Shown: in pieces, positions 10,508-21,962 of the stretch | How the letters are laid out: each line of letters begins with the position of its first letter | How positions within the stretch are numbered: the first letter of the stretch is position 1 | Assembly (NCBI GenBank): GCA_013420905.1 | Contig: JAAXNY010000009.1 | Location: forward strand, 1,860,001 to 1,924,000 | Length of the DNA: 64,000 bases | Direction of reading: 5' to 3' | Source of the DNA: Collybia mongolica | Lineage: Eukaryota; Basidiomycota; Agaricomycetes; Agaricales; Clitocybaceae | Notes under the pieces: generated by a model | The model's input: the letters and a program-made list of their open reading frames with translations, nothing else | What the model was told of the DNA's origin: nothing | Database searches by the model: none | Translations under genes and position numbers: made by a program

Positions 10508-13080
10508 GTGTGCTGGGATGTTGCTAAATGAGAAAGCTTCAATCCCTACATGCCTTCCAGGTTAGTATAGTTTAGAGGAGTCTCCAATTGCCAAAGGACT
10601 AAGAAGCTGGATGCAGTATATGAAAGTGCTGCACCAAGTCAGACTTAGGTCAGGAAGTCAGCAGTTGGTGGTCAGTGGTCAGTGCTGATGGTCTTTCTTA
10701 TTAGATAGGCTAACTGTTACTGAGCAGCATAAAGTGAGGTGTGGACAAAAGTGGTGCAAAGTTGCAGCATGCACTACTTTTTTATATACAGTACAATATC
10801 TTTAGCCTCTGGAACAGTGTTAGTGTGTGAGAATGTTTCTCTGGATTGAAGTTGGAGTGCAAGGCCAATAAACAACATGAAGGAGAGAGCTTTTTAGAGC
10901 TCTAGTGCATGCAAGAGAGGGTTAATAGAGAGGTGAATTTTGATGCTGTCTACAGACAAAGTGGGGGGCTTTTATACCAAATTTTGTACTCTAAGTCAGA
11001 CAGAGTTGTCTGATGCAAAAGGGAATATATACATAAATGTACTAGAGCACAATAGCAGGTAAGTAAAATTCTATATAGTACCTGTTTCCAGGAGGTTGAA
11101 GAAAGCATATCCCCAAAGGTTATAAAGGTGGAAATCTGATCTGGTGATCTGATCCAATTCTGGAGATCTCATTGGTGATTGGTAAAGTTGAGGTCGGATT
11201 AGCATTTGGGCTTGGTGGTTAGATTGAGGTTGGATTCAAGTCAGTCAGAGTGAGGTTGGTTGTTGTCAAGTTGGTTGGACTTGGGAGATACCAAAAAAGG
11301 CCATTGACATGCATGGAGCATGGCTATGCTTGTCAGTACATTGGAGTTTGTTTGCACAGGCATGTAGAAGAGACTTCCAGGGCATAACAGAGGTTGGGAA
11401 GTTTGTGGGAGCAAGTGTGATTGGTTCAGAAGAGGTGTGGCAGTTTCAGGCATCTTTTCTTTTGATGAGCTGGGTACAGCTCCTGTGAGTACCAATGTTT
11501 GCTTGTTTCCACTTGAGCAAATTTGATTCAAGGTTGTCATATTTAGTGGACATGGTAGGCATAGATGGCAAAGGAGTAAGCAAAAAGGATGAAGTAAACA
11601 AAGGTGTTGAAAGGTTGGAGAGCTCTTGTGGTGATTCTGGCAGCAAAATAATCTTGTCTGTGGACCAGTTGGAAACTTCAGTGGGATCTGGTGTTGCCAG
11701 AGTGTGAAACAAGGGAATAGAGTACTCAAGATCTGCATAAAGGATTCAGTTGCATGAGCAAACTGCTGTGGCAATTGGTGCTTGTGAGGTTCATGATTGT
11801 TGATAGAGTTGTGGTGTGAGCAGATTGCTTGAGACTCTGTGGATTTCTTCCCTTAGATTCCAAGTTGGTGCTGATGTTTCTTTGCCAAAAATGATTGAAA
11901 ACCCCTTGCAGTGGGCTCCAAATTGACAGTAATGAGTTGTTGGTCAGAGATGTGTAGCAAAAATGCAACAGTCTCTGAACAGGTTCTCTTCTGAAAAGTA
12001 GAGGTGGTTCTCAAATCTAACAAAGTTGTCAGCAAACCAAGTAGAATGTAAAGCAAGCTACCACAAGGACAGCAATAGAAAGTAGTGAAAATGAGTGAAT
12101 AAACAAGGTTGCAAAATGGCTTATAATCTGCCTGACTGAGCATACAACTTCTTTGGGTGGTGTGAAGTAAGTGAATTTTGCTACTTTGGATGCAATGCCT
12201 TTAGTGAGAGTATGACTCTGGAAAGCACTTTGAATGCAAATGAGAGTGGTTTTTAAATGTAAAGTGAAGGGGGATGTATAGTTATTATTCTCTGTAGCAA
12301 AGTACAGAGGTTTCATACTACAAGGACTACATCTAAATGGAGTATGTAGGGTAAAATTTTAAAGAGCAAGTGAAGCAAGTCTTGGACATACTAATTAGGA
12401 ATGAATTGTAAAAGTGGCGAAGTAAGTAATCTAAATAAAGAAAGTGTACCTGTTTCAACTAAAATGCTCAATCTAAATGAAATACAAAAGTGGAATGATT
12501 TAAAACCAAAGTCCAAATGCTGATCAGGGTCCTCAAGGTGATTTAGATGTTGCCAAAGAAAATGACATGGTGCCTAATTCAGTACCTGGTCTGGGTCAAG
12601 AACAGAATGTGGACGAACTAGAAAAGCCACTAAGTCTAAACTAGTGAACAAGGAGGTGAATGAGTGCAAGTGAACAGGCAAATAAAGTTAATGTATGGCA
12701 AATTGAAGGAGGCTGGTGAAGGAAGTGGTATGTGCAATCCAGCAATGCTGTGGGGCATACAGTGTGAGCAAAATGTGGCAAATTGGTGAATTAACATGCC
12801 TAGAGCATAGCTAGGCTTGTCAGCACAGACTCTGCATGTCCACATGGAGTTCACACAGGCTATGTGGCTTATTGTAAAGACCTCCAAATCTCATAAAATT
12901 TATCAAGGTTTTCTGGCAGGTGCAAAAGATATCTATTAAACCCTTTTCATTTAGTTTACAGCATTTCATAAACAAAAACCAAACAGTTGGAGAATTAATA
13001 TGTACTGGTTGCAAACCAGATCTTGCTTGCTGACTTTGAATTCAAAGCATGAGTAAGAACTTTTTAAATATGTAATATTG
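10508..13080. other. CpG-poor, AT-rich repeat DNA without genes
   Basis: About 2.6 kb. Minus-strand open frames (for example 11241-11774 and 12029-12316) are Ser/Thr/His-rich and match no family I know. A short sequence (around 11301-11370) recurs in diverged form at about 12786-12870, both containing GAGCATGGCTATGCTTGTCAG-like text. I find only a handful of CpGs. I read it as remains of a retroelement linked to the gag-like fragment, unproven. Confidence 0.5.
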
Positions 13081-13352
13081 ACACCACCACTGAAAATGGC
13101 CCGCCAAAATTTAGTCGAGCACTTCGCTAATACCCTCTACCTAACGGTAGTAGGAATTCTTTACGGAATAACAAGTCCCGTTCGTGCAAGGCTTCGAGGC
13201 AGTGGGGTCATTTCATAGCAAATCATATTTGTAAATACAAATCTAGTCTCTAACAAGTAATGTCAAAAGAAGAATACAGTGGCGAACGGAAGAACCGAGA
13301 ATAAAAAACCTCCTCGAGGAACGACTTGCATGGTGTCTTTTCCGACCATATT
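13081..13352. other. Boundary between repeats and gene-dense DNA; C1-THF synthase 3' flank
   Basis: Base composition changes sharply here: CpG returns (GCCCGCC, GTCGAGC and others within 60 bp) after kilobases almost without it. The segment holds the presumed 3' untranslated region of the C1-tetrahydrofolate synthase gene and no other gene that I can see. Confidence 0.6.
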
Positions 13353-16300
13353 TTAAAAAAGTCCCAGTACGCTTCCTGTTTCTGGGTCAAGACCGACTTC
13401 CCAGAAGCCTAGATATCACGTTAGTAAGCACGATATGTTCATGGCAGCGACTAACCAGGTCGTGTCCCGAGGCCAGGCATCGTCTGCATGTCACCTAAGA
13501 TGGGATATAAGAATCCAGCGCCAGCGGAGAGCCGGACCGCCCGGATCGGAATGGTAAATCCTAACAGATGCGTATGAGTCTTTAAAGGAGTGGAATGAAG
13601 GATATGCGAATACCTGTGGGTACACCTTTAAGGGAGGCATCATGTGAAAATGAGTATTGGGTCTTTGCCATGCAAACTGCGGAGTATATGTTAGATATGC
13701 TACTATTACACAACAAAGACAGCACCTACTTGGTAGATTGCCATAACCTTGGCAGGTGTAAGTATCAACCTGTTTACGGGCCAAATCACTGAGATCTATC
13801 CCATCAGCACCATATATTTCTTTACAAATAATGGCAATTTTTTCCTCGATGGGAAGGTTGAGATCATAGAGGAACTTGAATCCAGATGGTCCTTCACATG
13901 TCGCTATGACCGCTTCTGCCAGAGCACGAGCACCCGCGCCACCCTCAGCCCAGTGGTTACTGACAACCGCTGCATCTGCACCAGCTGAATATGATTCTTC
14001 ACGAACAAGCGCGAGCTCAGCAGCAGTATCAGAGCTATAAACACATTGAATCAATGAGCTGGTATAGAAATGTTGAGTTACTAACGCAAATTGGTTGATA
14101 GCCACAATCACTTTGATCCCGAATTTCTTTGAATTCTGTATGTGCTTAGCCAGGTTCTTGCAACCCTCCTTGAGTGTAACAAGATCCTCAGACGTGTACG
14201 TCTGATGTAATGCCTTACCCGGGGTAACATCGGGGGCTCCACCATGCATTTTTAAAGCACGGGTGGTTGCAACTATGATTGTTGCGTCTGGTTTGAGGCC
14301 ACTTACACGGCACTTGATATTGCAGAATTTCTCCATGCCCATGTCCGCCCCGAAACCACCTTCAGTAAGAACATAACCAACGCGATCGGCCGAGTCACCT
14401 TCCTCAGTACCGGCAAGCTTCAGGGCTACTCTGTCCGCCAAAATGGAGGAATTTCCGTGTGCTATGTTCGCGAAAGGACCAGCATGAACGAATACAGGGG
14501 TGCCCTGGGATGGCAAACTCATTAGCTATCCAGTTGGGTTGTGGAGTGAAGGGTGAGCATACCTGCAAAGTTTGCATAAGATTGGGCTTGATGGCGTCTT
14601 TCAGAAGAACGGCTAAAGCACCGGAAACACCAATGTCATCTGCCGTGATAGCATCTCCCTGTTTGCTCGTCGCTACTACCATGGCTCCTAAGCGTTGTTT
14701 CATATCTTCCAGACTAGTGGTCAGAGCCAGAACGGCCATGCATTCACTAGCAACTGCAATATCAAATTCCGCCTCGCGTTCATGACCCTTTTCTGTGGCA
14801 TTACGGCCGATAGTTATCTTTCGCAAAAAGCGGTCATTGGTATCCAAAACACGGTTCCATGTGATAGTTTCCAAGTCAACGTCAAGCCGCGCAAAGCGAG
14901 TGACTTCCTCTGGGGTGAGATCATCGGGGTTCGTTTTATTAATTCCTAATTTCTTCAAACGCTTAAACATGAGCGGGGCGAACTCTCGTTTCCCTTTTTT
15001 TGCCGGTACCAGTCGATTGTATAGGGCCTATACACACATTAGTTAACGAATGAGGTTGATAGAACGAATTCTACCAACCTTGTCAGTTTGGGTGGCTTCA
15101 TGAAATATACGGGCATCCATAGCAGCAGCTAAAGGAGGAAATGACATTCCAATAAAAATAAAAAGAAAAGAATTGTCGTACCGAGTAAGTTATTGGCCGC
15201 GGTTACAGCATGAATATCACCAGTCAAGTGGAGGTTGAACTAATGAAGGGTGAAAGTTTGGCCTGGCATATAATAGAAATACTCAAACCTCGTCCATGGG
15301 TATAACTTGGCTGTATCCTCCCCCAGCAGCTCCTCCTTTGATCCCAAAGGTGGGTCCTTGACTGGGCTGACGGACACATGCAAATGCGGGACGTCCAAGT
15401 TCTGCTCCAAGCGCTTGTGCCAAACCAATAGTAGTAGTTGATTTTCCTTCACCTAACGGCGTTGGCGTTATACTTCATTTTGTTGAGCACGGACTACACA
15501 GATTGCGGCGCCAACTTACCCGGATATCACGATGTATTTCCCATCTTTACGATAAGCCAGACGGTCCAGAACGCTAAGCTCGACCTTGGCTTTATACTTT
15601 CCATAGCTTTCGACTTCATCTGGGAGAAGTCCGATTTCGTGAGCGAGTTGAGTTATACGCTTGGGTGTTTGAGCCATCGCAATCTCAATATCACTGGGCA
15701 CGTTTTGGAGAATATTCAATTTGAGCGGTTTGATCGTGCGCGTTCGGGACTTTTCCCAAAGCCGTTCCGCTGACTGCAAGGTATTCTCCATGAGCATAGC
15801 TACAGTCATTGGACCTACGCCTCCTGGAACGGGGGTGATATGTGATGCTACAGCGGAGGCGCTTAAGAACTCAACATCACCGACAAGGCGGTGTCCAGAT
15901 TTCTTGGTCGAATCTTGCAGGAGGGTTATTAAAAAAATCGATCAAGGAATTTGAGCGACTTACCAGGGATATAATTGATACCAACGTCAATCACAACGGC
16001 ACCTGGCTTGATCCAGGACCCCTTGATTAATTCGGGTTTTCCAATGGCTGCAATAATGATGTCAGCGTTTTTCACCTGTTTATACTGTGAGATGCTGCTT
16101 GGTCGCGACATGTGATTAGTACGTACAATCGCTTCAATATTATTGGTACGACTATGGCATTGAGTAACGGTAGCGTCGCGATTTCGCAGCATGGACGCCA
16201 CAGGACTGCCTACGATATCGCTACGGCCGAGGACCACCGTATTAGAACCAGATATGGGTACGCCTGTAGATTCCAAAAGCCGGATTATCGCGGATGGGGT

Positions 16301-16855
16301 GCATGGGGAAAATAGAGGGTCAGATGCACGAGATGACAAGTGCCCGATGTTGTACGCGTGAAAACTGGGCTATCCATGAAAAAGGTATCGAGATCCGGAC
16401 ATAGGTGAACTCACCCATCAACATCCTTCTCTGGACTGACTGCCTCGGTGACTGAACGCTCTCCGTCTGGTGTAACGTTTTGACCAAGAGGAAGTTGAAC
16501 GAGAATCCCACTGATCGATTCGTCAGCGTTGAGCTTTTTGACGATCTCAACAATATCTTCTGCGCTTGTTTCAGCCGGGACTGCTATATGCTTGAAATTG
16601 ATGCCAACTTCTCGAGCTGCCTTGGCTTTCATCTGAACATAAACGGTAGAATCTGGACGTTCCCCGGCCTGTACAATAGCCAATTGAGGTTGGAAGTTAG
16701 GGTGAGTGCTCTGCAAGGCTTTGATATGGTCCCCGACACGATCGCGGATAGACCTTGTGTAAAGATGTTAGGTCCATGGATCGACTTGCCCGAAGGTATG
16801 CTCACTTTGCCAAAGATGTTCCGTCAATAACGTTGTGTGTCTGTTGCGACGCCAT
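13353..16855 (-). CDS. ADE3: Cytosolic C1-tetrahydrofolate synthase (trifunctional)
   Basis: 945 residues from 14 exons: 16855-16806, 16753-16415, 16364-16127, 16075-15964, 15913-15520, 15472-15289, 15239-15182, 15128-15079, 15027-14563, 14504-14086, 14034-13730, 13676-13614, 13560-13456, 13408-13353. The N-terminal third is methylene-THF dehydrogenase/cyclohydrolase: the Tyr-x3-Lys pair in [14 protein letters not shown], and an NADP-binding domain with [12 protein letters not shown]. The rest is 10-formyl-THF synthetase, with P-loop TPLGEGKST near residues 382-390 and the C-terminal [12 protein letters not shown] block. It interconverts one-carbon folates for purine, thymidylate and methionine synthesis. 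There is no presequence (starts [12 protein letters not shown]), so it is cytosolic ADE3-like rather than mitochondrial MIS1-like. Its promoter faces MGE1. Confidence 0.96.
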
Positions 16856-17290
16856 TCTGTGGGGGTGATGTGCGGATAAGATGCGGATGCGGGGACCCAG
16901 TGTCAGTCTTGTCCGGCATATATACCACATTGTTTACGCGAGTTTGAATTGTATATGCACCTGAGGCCGGAGAGAGGTAAAAAAGGAGTGGGAGTTGAGT
17001 AGAACGAAGGAAAAGGAAGATTAGATGTTAGGATTATTATATATGCGCGAGCATTGCCCTCTAGATCGTTGAACCACCAAAATAACTTGGAAGCAACGGA
17101 AAAGAATTCGAAATCGCAGGGTGTCTCTATAATAAAGTTATTCAACCTCCCCCTTTTGTTGGGCCGGCGAGAAAATCATCACACGCTTGAATTGCCGCAC
17201 TTTTCCCACGCTTGTTAGTTTTTTTTTCCACTAAAATACGTCGAAGCGCACCTCTCACCCGTCAACTTTCTAACAACGACCGTGGCCTCT
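16856..17290. promoter_or_regulatory. Divergent promoter region, ADE3 / MGE1
   Basis: 435 bp between the start codons of two divergent genes. It is T/A-rich near the MGE1 start, with a pyrimidine-rich stretch (TTTTTTTTCC near 17220). No canonical TATA or named factor site was recognised with confidence. Confidence 0.5.
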
Positions 17291-18063
17291 ATGAGCACAG
17301 CATTCGTACTTCAAGCCTTTCGTTCTAGGACGGCTTCACTGCCGTCCAAGTCTCTTTCTCGAGCAGCTGTGCGAAGCTATCTAAGTCCTTTGGGTCGCCG
17401 TCACTATTCGGAGCAAAAGTCGACAGCGGAGGCGGAGGAAGGAAAGGATGGCACCAAGCCGGATGAAGCCTCCTTGACTCTGGAGCAAGAGAAATTTAAG
17501 GCAAAGGAAGCGGAGGTCGTCGATTTGACCGTACGTGGCGTCGCCGAAATCCCAACACTCCATTTCTGACGCTTCATTTTCAGGGCCGTTTGCGCTATTT
17601 GCAGGCAGATTTCCTAAATTTGCAACGCAATGCTGCCCGAGAGAAAGAGCAAACACGAGATTTCGCTATTACCCGCTTCGCTGGTGACCTACTAGAGACA
17701 GCAGATGTCCTTTCACTGGCATTGAAATCCCTACCTCCTGGTGCTCTGGAGTCCGCCACCACGTCTGAGACCCCCGCTCCCTCGACGGAGTCCCCAAAAA
17801 CCCATCAACAGTATCTTCAGGAACTGTACACTGGTGTCGAAATCACTCAACGTCTACTCCTTCAAACTCTTTTCAAATACCACGTCAAACCTTTCGATCC
17901 AACAGGTGACAAGTTTGACCCAAACCTCCACGAGGCGTTGTATCAGGCCCCAATACCCGGGAAGGAGCCAGGGACGGTCATTGGTTGTCAAAAGATTGGA
18001 TATATGATCAAGGACCGTGTCTTGAGAGCGGCCCAGGTTGGTGTGGCGCAGGATACATCATAG
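17291..18063 (+). CDS. MGE1: Mitochondrial GrpE, nucleotide exchange factor
   Basis: 239 residues from two exons, 17291-17530 and 17584-18063. The first about 42 residues form an Arg/Ser-rich amphipathic presequence ending near GRRHYSEQ, typical of matrix import. A charged helix (about 55-110, KFKAKEAEVVDL then GRLRYLQADFLNLQRN) corresponds to the GrpE dimerising helix, followed by the four-helix segment and the beta-domain ending GYMIKDRVLRAAQVGV. It releases ADP from the matrix Hsp70 (Ssc1) for protein import and folding. The ATG at 17291 follows an in-frame GTG, which is not used as a start in nuclear genes. Convergent with the PheRS gene, with 81 bp between stops. Confidence 0.95.
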
Positions 18064-18144
18064 CATTAATTGGCGTGCGATCATCACTAATTATTAGAGG
18101 GGGCGGAGGTTATGGTCCAAGTTAGACGATAATAATAGTATTAA

Positions 18145-19631
18145 TCAACGAATCTCTACTCTGAACTGGTCCTTCAAGCGAGTCACAACCTGGGCCTGGA
18201 TGTCGTTGACCTCGTCATTCGAAAGTGATCTATGGAGTTTGTGAGTGGATATTCGTCATCGATTAAGCAGAGGTGAAAGGACCTGTCCATGGAACGATAA
18301 TTGATTCTAAAGCATAGACTAGTTCGCCTCGTCTTGGGGTGAACAAACCGATCAATCTAGGTCGATCAAGTCAGAATGGCTTGTATTTTCGCGACAGGAT
18401 AAGCATACCTCTTTTACATCCTCAACGATGTCACCCGCAACGTCCCGCACAAGATCACAGAAGTCGTTCTCGTGTAAAGCTTCATTTTGTAGAGACCAGA
18501 AGCTTACATCCTTGAAACATGACGGATATTTTGAATAGGGACTGAAAGTTGTGATCTTCCCTTCCTCGAATTGGGAAATGAAACGAGCGTCAGTTGACCA
18601 AAATAATCTGATGTCCGGAATAGAGTAAAGTATCATAGCGATACGCTCCAAACCAAGCCCAAAGGCCCACCCAATCTTTCCGGAAACATCTATTATCTAA
18701 GATATTAGAACACTGCGCGGTCAAAGCATAACGGGGACTTACTGGCAGTATCTAGGGTTGCTTGTCGGACGACACCGGAGCCCAATATTTCCAGCCACTT
18801 CCCCTGGAAGAACACTTCTACTTCGAAGCTGGGGCTCGTGAACGGGAAGTAGGCCTCTATCCATCGAACTCGCAGTGGACTTTCACTACTCGCACCTGCA
18901 ACTCCCCCAAACAACTTCAGCATCAAAGTATTCAGAGACAGTTTCAAGTTTTGAGCCACGATTTCCGAGTGCTGAGGGTCGTGAGTGGGCTGAGGTCGGT
19001 TGGAGGGAGATATGTGTGGGACATCCTCTATAATAATATTCGAACGGGCTAGTTGTTGAGCTAACCGCGCATTTTCCCCTTTCACCTCCATCATGCTTGC
19101 TTCATCGGCATCGAAAATGCAGGCCCCCTCCATCTGGTGGAATACAGGATAATGTGACCCGTCAATCTCGTCGCGCCGGTAAACATCTGCCGTCAAAAGC
19201 CATTTTGTGTCGCCTCGTTGGAAAACCTCGACTTCGTGAGCAGATGTGTGGGTGCGGAGCATCATGTCTTGATTAACATAGTAGCTATCCGTCACGGCGC
19301 GCCCAGGGTGGTCGGATGGAAAGGAAAGCTCATCGAAATTCTTGTAAGGTGTGACAAGAGGAGAGAAAGACGACAGGTGGGTGAAATCTGGATAATGAGA
19401 CTCAATTAAACAGCGTAGTGTGTTCAAAGGATGTGACCGTTGTGTATGTAGACGCAGTGGAACCTTGGCGAGAATGGCAGGGGTAACGTTTGTGATGGCG
19501 TCGGTCGGATACTTTTTCCCTAAAATTTCGAGGTATTGTGGAAGGTTGGATGATACACCGGAAACACTCCGAAGTGCAGCTGGTCCCCGTAAAAATGAGT
19601 GAAGAGGAACTAATCTAGTCGTTCGCAACAT
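18145..19631 (-). CDS. MSF1: Mitochondrial phenylalanyl-tRNA synthetase
   Basis: 442 residues, exons 19631-18743, 18689-18409, 18356-18283, 18229-18145. It starts with a short basic presequence ([16 protein letters not shown]). The class II catalytic domain includes [11 protein letters not shown], the motif 2 region with [19 protein letters not shown], and motif 3 GLGLERIAM near residues 310-320. The C-terminus (from [18 protein letters not shown]) is the FDX-ACB anticodon-binding domain typical of the monomeric mitochondrial enzyme. It charges mitochondrial tRNA-Phe. Length matches the family (about 450). The upstream interval 19632-20076 (445 bp) carries its promoter and shows no other gene. 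Confidence 0.95.
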
Positions 19632-20076
19632 TCACGATATATTGATAGGTCCAGCTAAGACCTCGTTTGAGCAGCGAGTATGTAGGAAAGAAGGAAAACG
19701 AATAACACTTTTTTTTATTCAAGAACAACCTGTATACTATTTACAATTGGACTCAGCCTCAAGCGAAAAAAATGTCCTCAATTACTCAATGACTCTTGGT
19801 CCGTCCGATGGTTCATGTACAGCGCATTGCAAGGTTCTATTCAACGGCGGACTAGTCTACACTATCTACCAGATTATCGTGAAAATGGGCGATAAATTTC
19901 ATAAAATATCGTTCCGTCAAACGGCAGTCCATCCTTCCGTCAGTATCGTCAGATCATGGAAGTTGAAGGTGAGGTGAGGTATGTAAGGAACAAGGCAGTA
20001 AATAGGGGGCGATATAGCGGGAGTAATGAAATCGAATTCAGGGGAAATGAATACAAGAAAGAAAAAATATGACTGT
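19632..20076. other. Intergenic: MSF1 promoter and 3' flank of the next gene
   Basis: 445 bp between the MSF1 start codon and the stop codon of the membrane coiled-coil gene, both on the minus strand. I see no coding exon, RNA gene or repeat. Core promoter elements are not obvious. Confidence 0.5.
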
Positions 20077-21456
20077 TTACCAACCACCAAACCATCTTGA
20101 AGGGGGCCTCCTAGTCGCCCGGGGACCGCGAACAACAGTTCTGGTGCGACGATCGTCAATGTCATCATCATCATCATCATCCGTGATGACTTCGACAGCT
20201 GTTGTTCGGGGACTGGCGGCTGTGGACATGGAGGTTACGACCTCAGGTTTGGGATGTGCGGCAAGCCGAGTGTTTGCTGGAGGGGGGACAGTGACGGTTT
20301 GAGTTTGGACAACAGTCTTTGTTTCAGTTTCATATGCCGTTTCGGAAACAACAAGAGGAGGGAGTTCATGATACTAAAGAATAAACCAAAAAGAATAGTC
20401 AGTAAAGATGCTGAACGGATAATGCTTGTGGACGAATAAACCAGTGACTGTCGTGACAAGAAACGATGTATCACGTGTTGACGCGTTGCGATCGACCATG
20501 ATCGATGATCGAGACGCGCAGGCCAAAACAGGATACAGGTTAAAAGATTTGATCAGTGATCTATCGATAGATGACGAGGGGGACAAGATAAAAGCACCGT
20601 AGTCCCCCAAGCCCGGACGAAGGAGTGAAAGGGCATGGACGGGATGCATACGGACTGGGTTGTGAAAAAGGTTGGGAACCTCCTTCGTCTCAAAGCTCGG
20701 AGCGGCGCGGGAGGGGCGGCGGTACCTTGGATTTTCGCTTGGATCCGACGGGTTCGTAAACATATTCATCTTCGACGTGTTGTGGGTTGTCGTTGCCAAG
20801 AGCACTAATGGTACGATTTGAGCCAGCTTTCTAATCCAATGAGGGGAACCTTACTGGAGTTGTTCCATAATCCAACTCTCACGACGAGAGGCATCATGTT
20901 CTCTGCGATTGACATTTTCCTCACGTTTGCTGATGTCTCTTTCCCTCTCCGCAATCTTGAGTTCTCGTTCGAGGATTTCTTCCGCCCGCGGGCTAGCCCA
21001 ACCAGGAGGTGTGAGGGAATCTTCCTTTACAACCTCCTTGATGATGGTCTGAACGGGGCCAGTCACAGTCTCAACAGTGGTCGTGGCAACACAAGGAGGG
21101 CATAGAACAGGTGAGGGAGACGGAATTACACCGCCAGGAGCACCCGCTAGAAGTTCAGCTTCACGACGCGCAACTTCTGCTTCGCGCACGGCAACTGCAC
21201 TTTCCCTTGCAATGAGAGCTTGGGTTCGTTTGGGCGTAAGGTATCCAAGAACACCTGCAGACCCGGATTCAGACCCAGTCGCAGCCGATGAGCTGGAAGG
21301 AAGAGATAGCATGACAGCGAGGACAGCAAGGACAAGAGATAGAACAAGAAGGAGAGTTGTCGAGGAGATGGTTCGGTGATGATGATGAGAGCGCTCGCGC
21401 TCACGTTCGCTTCGGTGATGGCGCTCACCATGATGAGAGGATGAAGGTTGTGCCAT
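20077..21456 (-). CDS. Single-pass membrane coiled-coil protein, function unknown
   Basis: Modelled as 325 residues: exons 21456-20855, 20804-20726, 20373-20077. The N-terminus is His/Arg/Glu-rich (about 1-28), followed by one membrane segment (TTLLLVLSLVLAVLAVMLSL, about 33-52). Two heptad-rich stretches (about 78-105 and 155-200, of REAEVARREAELL and ERELKIAERERDISKREENV type) predict coiled coils, separated by a Pro-rich linker. The last exon is Thr-rich (TETKTVVQTQTV), contains a run of seven Asp encoded by GAT repeats, and ends RWFGGW. The second intron is unusually long (352 bp) and weakly supported at its GTACCG donor. I know no function; topology suggests a short cytosolic N-terminus or type II anchor. 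Confidence 0.7.
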
Positions 21457-21962
21457 TCTCCTGACTGTTGAAAGATGAGTATGGTGACTGGCAGGGAATT
21501 TTTTAGATTGGACGAACCGCTAATTGACGAACTCGGCGACAAGGATGTGGCAGTGGGAGCACGTAGGATCGACGTTGTGGAAGACTTAATGGTGAAGGAA
21601 GGTGTGCGCTGTAGACACTGTTTAGCTGTGGAGAGTGAAAGGTGGTAACGCAGAAGTTGAGGGCAAAAACAGTCTCGAGATGGGAGTTTTAAAACAAGGT
21701 AACGCGATGCCTGTTACCCACAAAATTTTGCCATTTTCATTGTTCAACCACCACGTGTTGTAGTTACCACGTGCCCTTTGTTTTTAGGGCACAATCTGGT
21801 CCAATTGTCGTCACGTGCAAATAATTTGTGGGCAGGCTCAACGCGTTTTACATTGTGGTCGTTGTCAACGGTGTTCCCATTGTCTATTACGTCTGGATAT
21901 TTTCCGACGGCACTAACCCTTTAATCAACTTAGGACGCGGAGACATCATTACAAACCCTTCA
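21457..21962. promoter_or_regulatory. Divergent promoter region, coiled-coil gene / NUR1
   Basis: 506 bp between two divergent start codons. It contains three palindromic CACGTG sites on the NUR1 side (listed separately). An upstream in-frame extension of the NUR1 frame begins near 21828 but lacks protein character. Confidence 0.55.
21752..21817. promoter_or_regulatory. Cluster of three CACGTG E-boxes
   Basis: Perfect palindromes at 21752-21757, 21768-21773 and 21812-21817, within 66 bp and 146-211 bp upstream of the NUR1 ATG. CACGTG is the core bound by bHLH factors such as Cbf1 and USF types. A fungal bHLH regulator is inferred, not shown. Confidence 0.6.

Noticed and set aside
11241..12316. 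Several minus-strand frames as a possible retrotransposon polyprotein
   Set aside because: No protease, reverse transcriptase, RNase H or integrase motif could be seen; composition is consistent with random AT-rich sequence.
20060..20190. ATC/GAT trinucleotide run as a regulatory repeat
   Set aside because: It encodes the Asp run in the last exon of the membrane coiled-coil gene.
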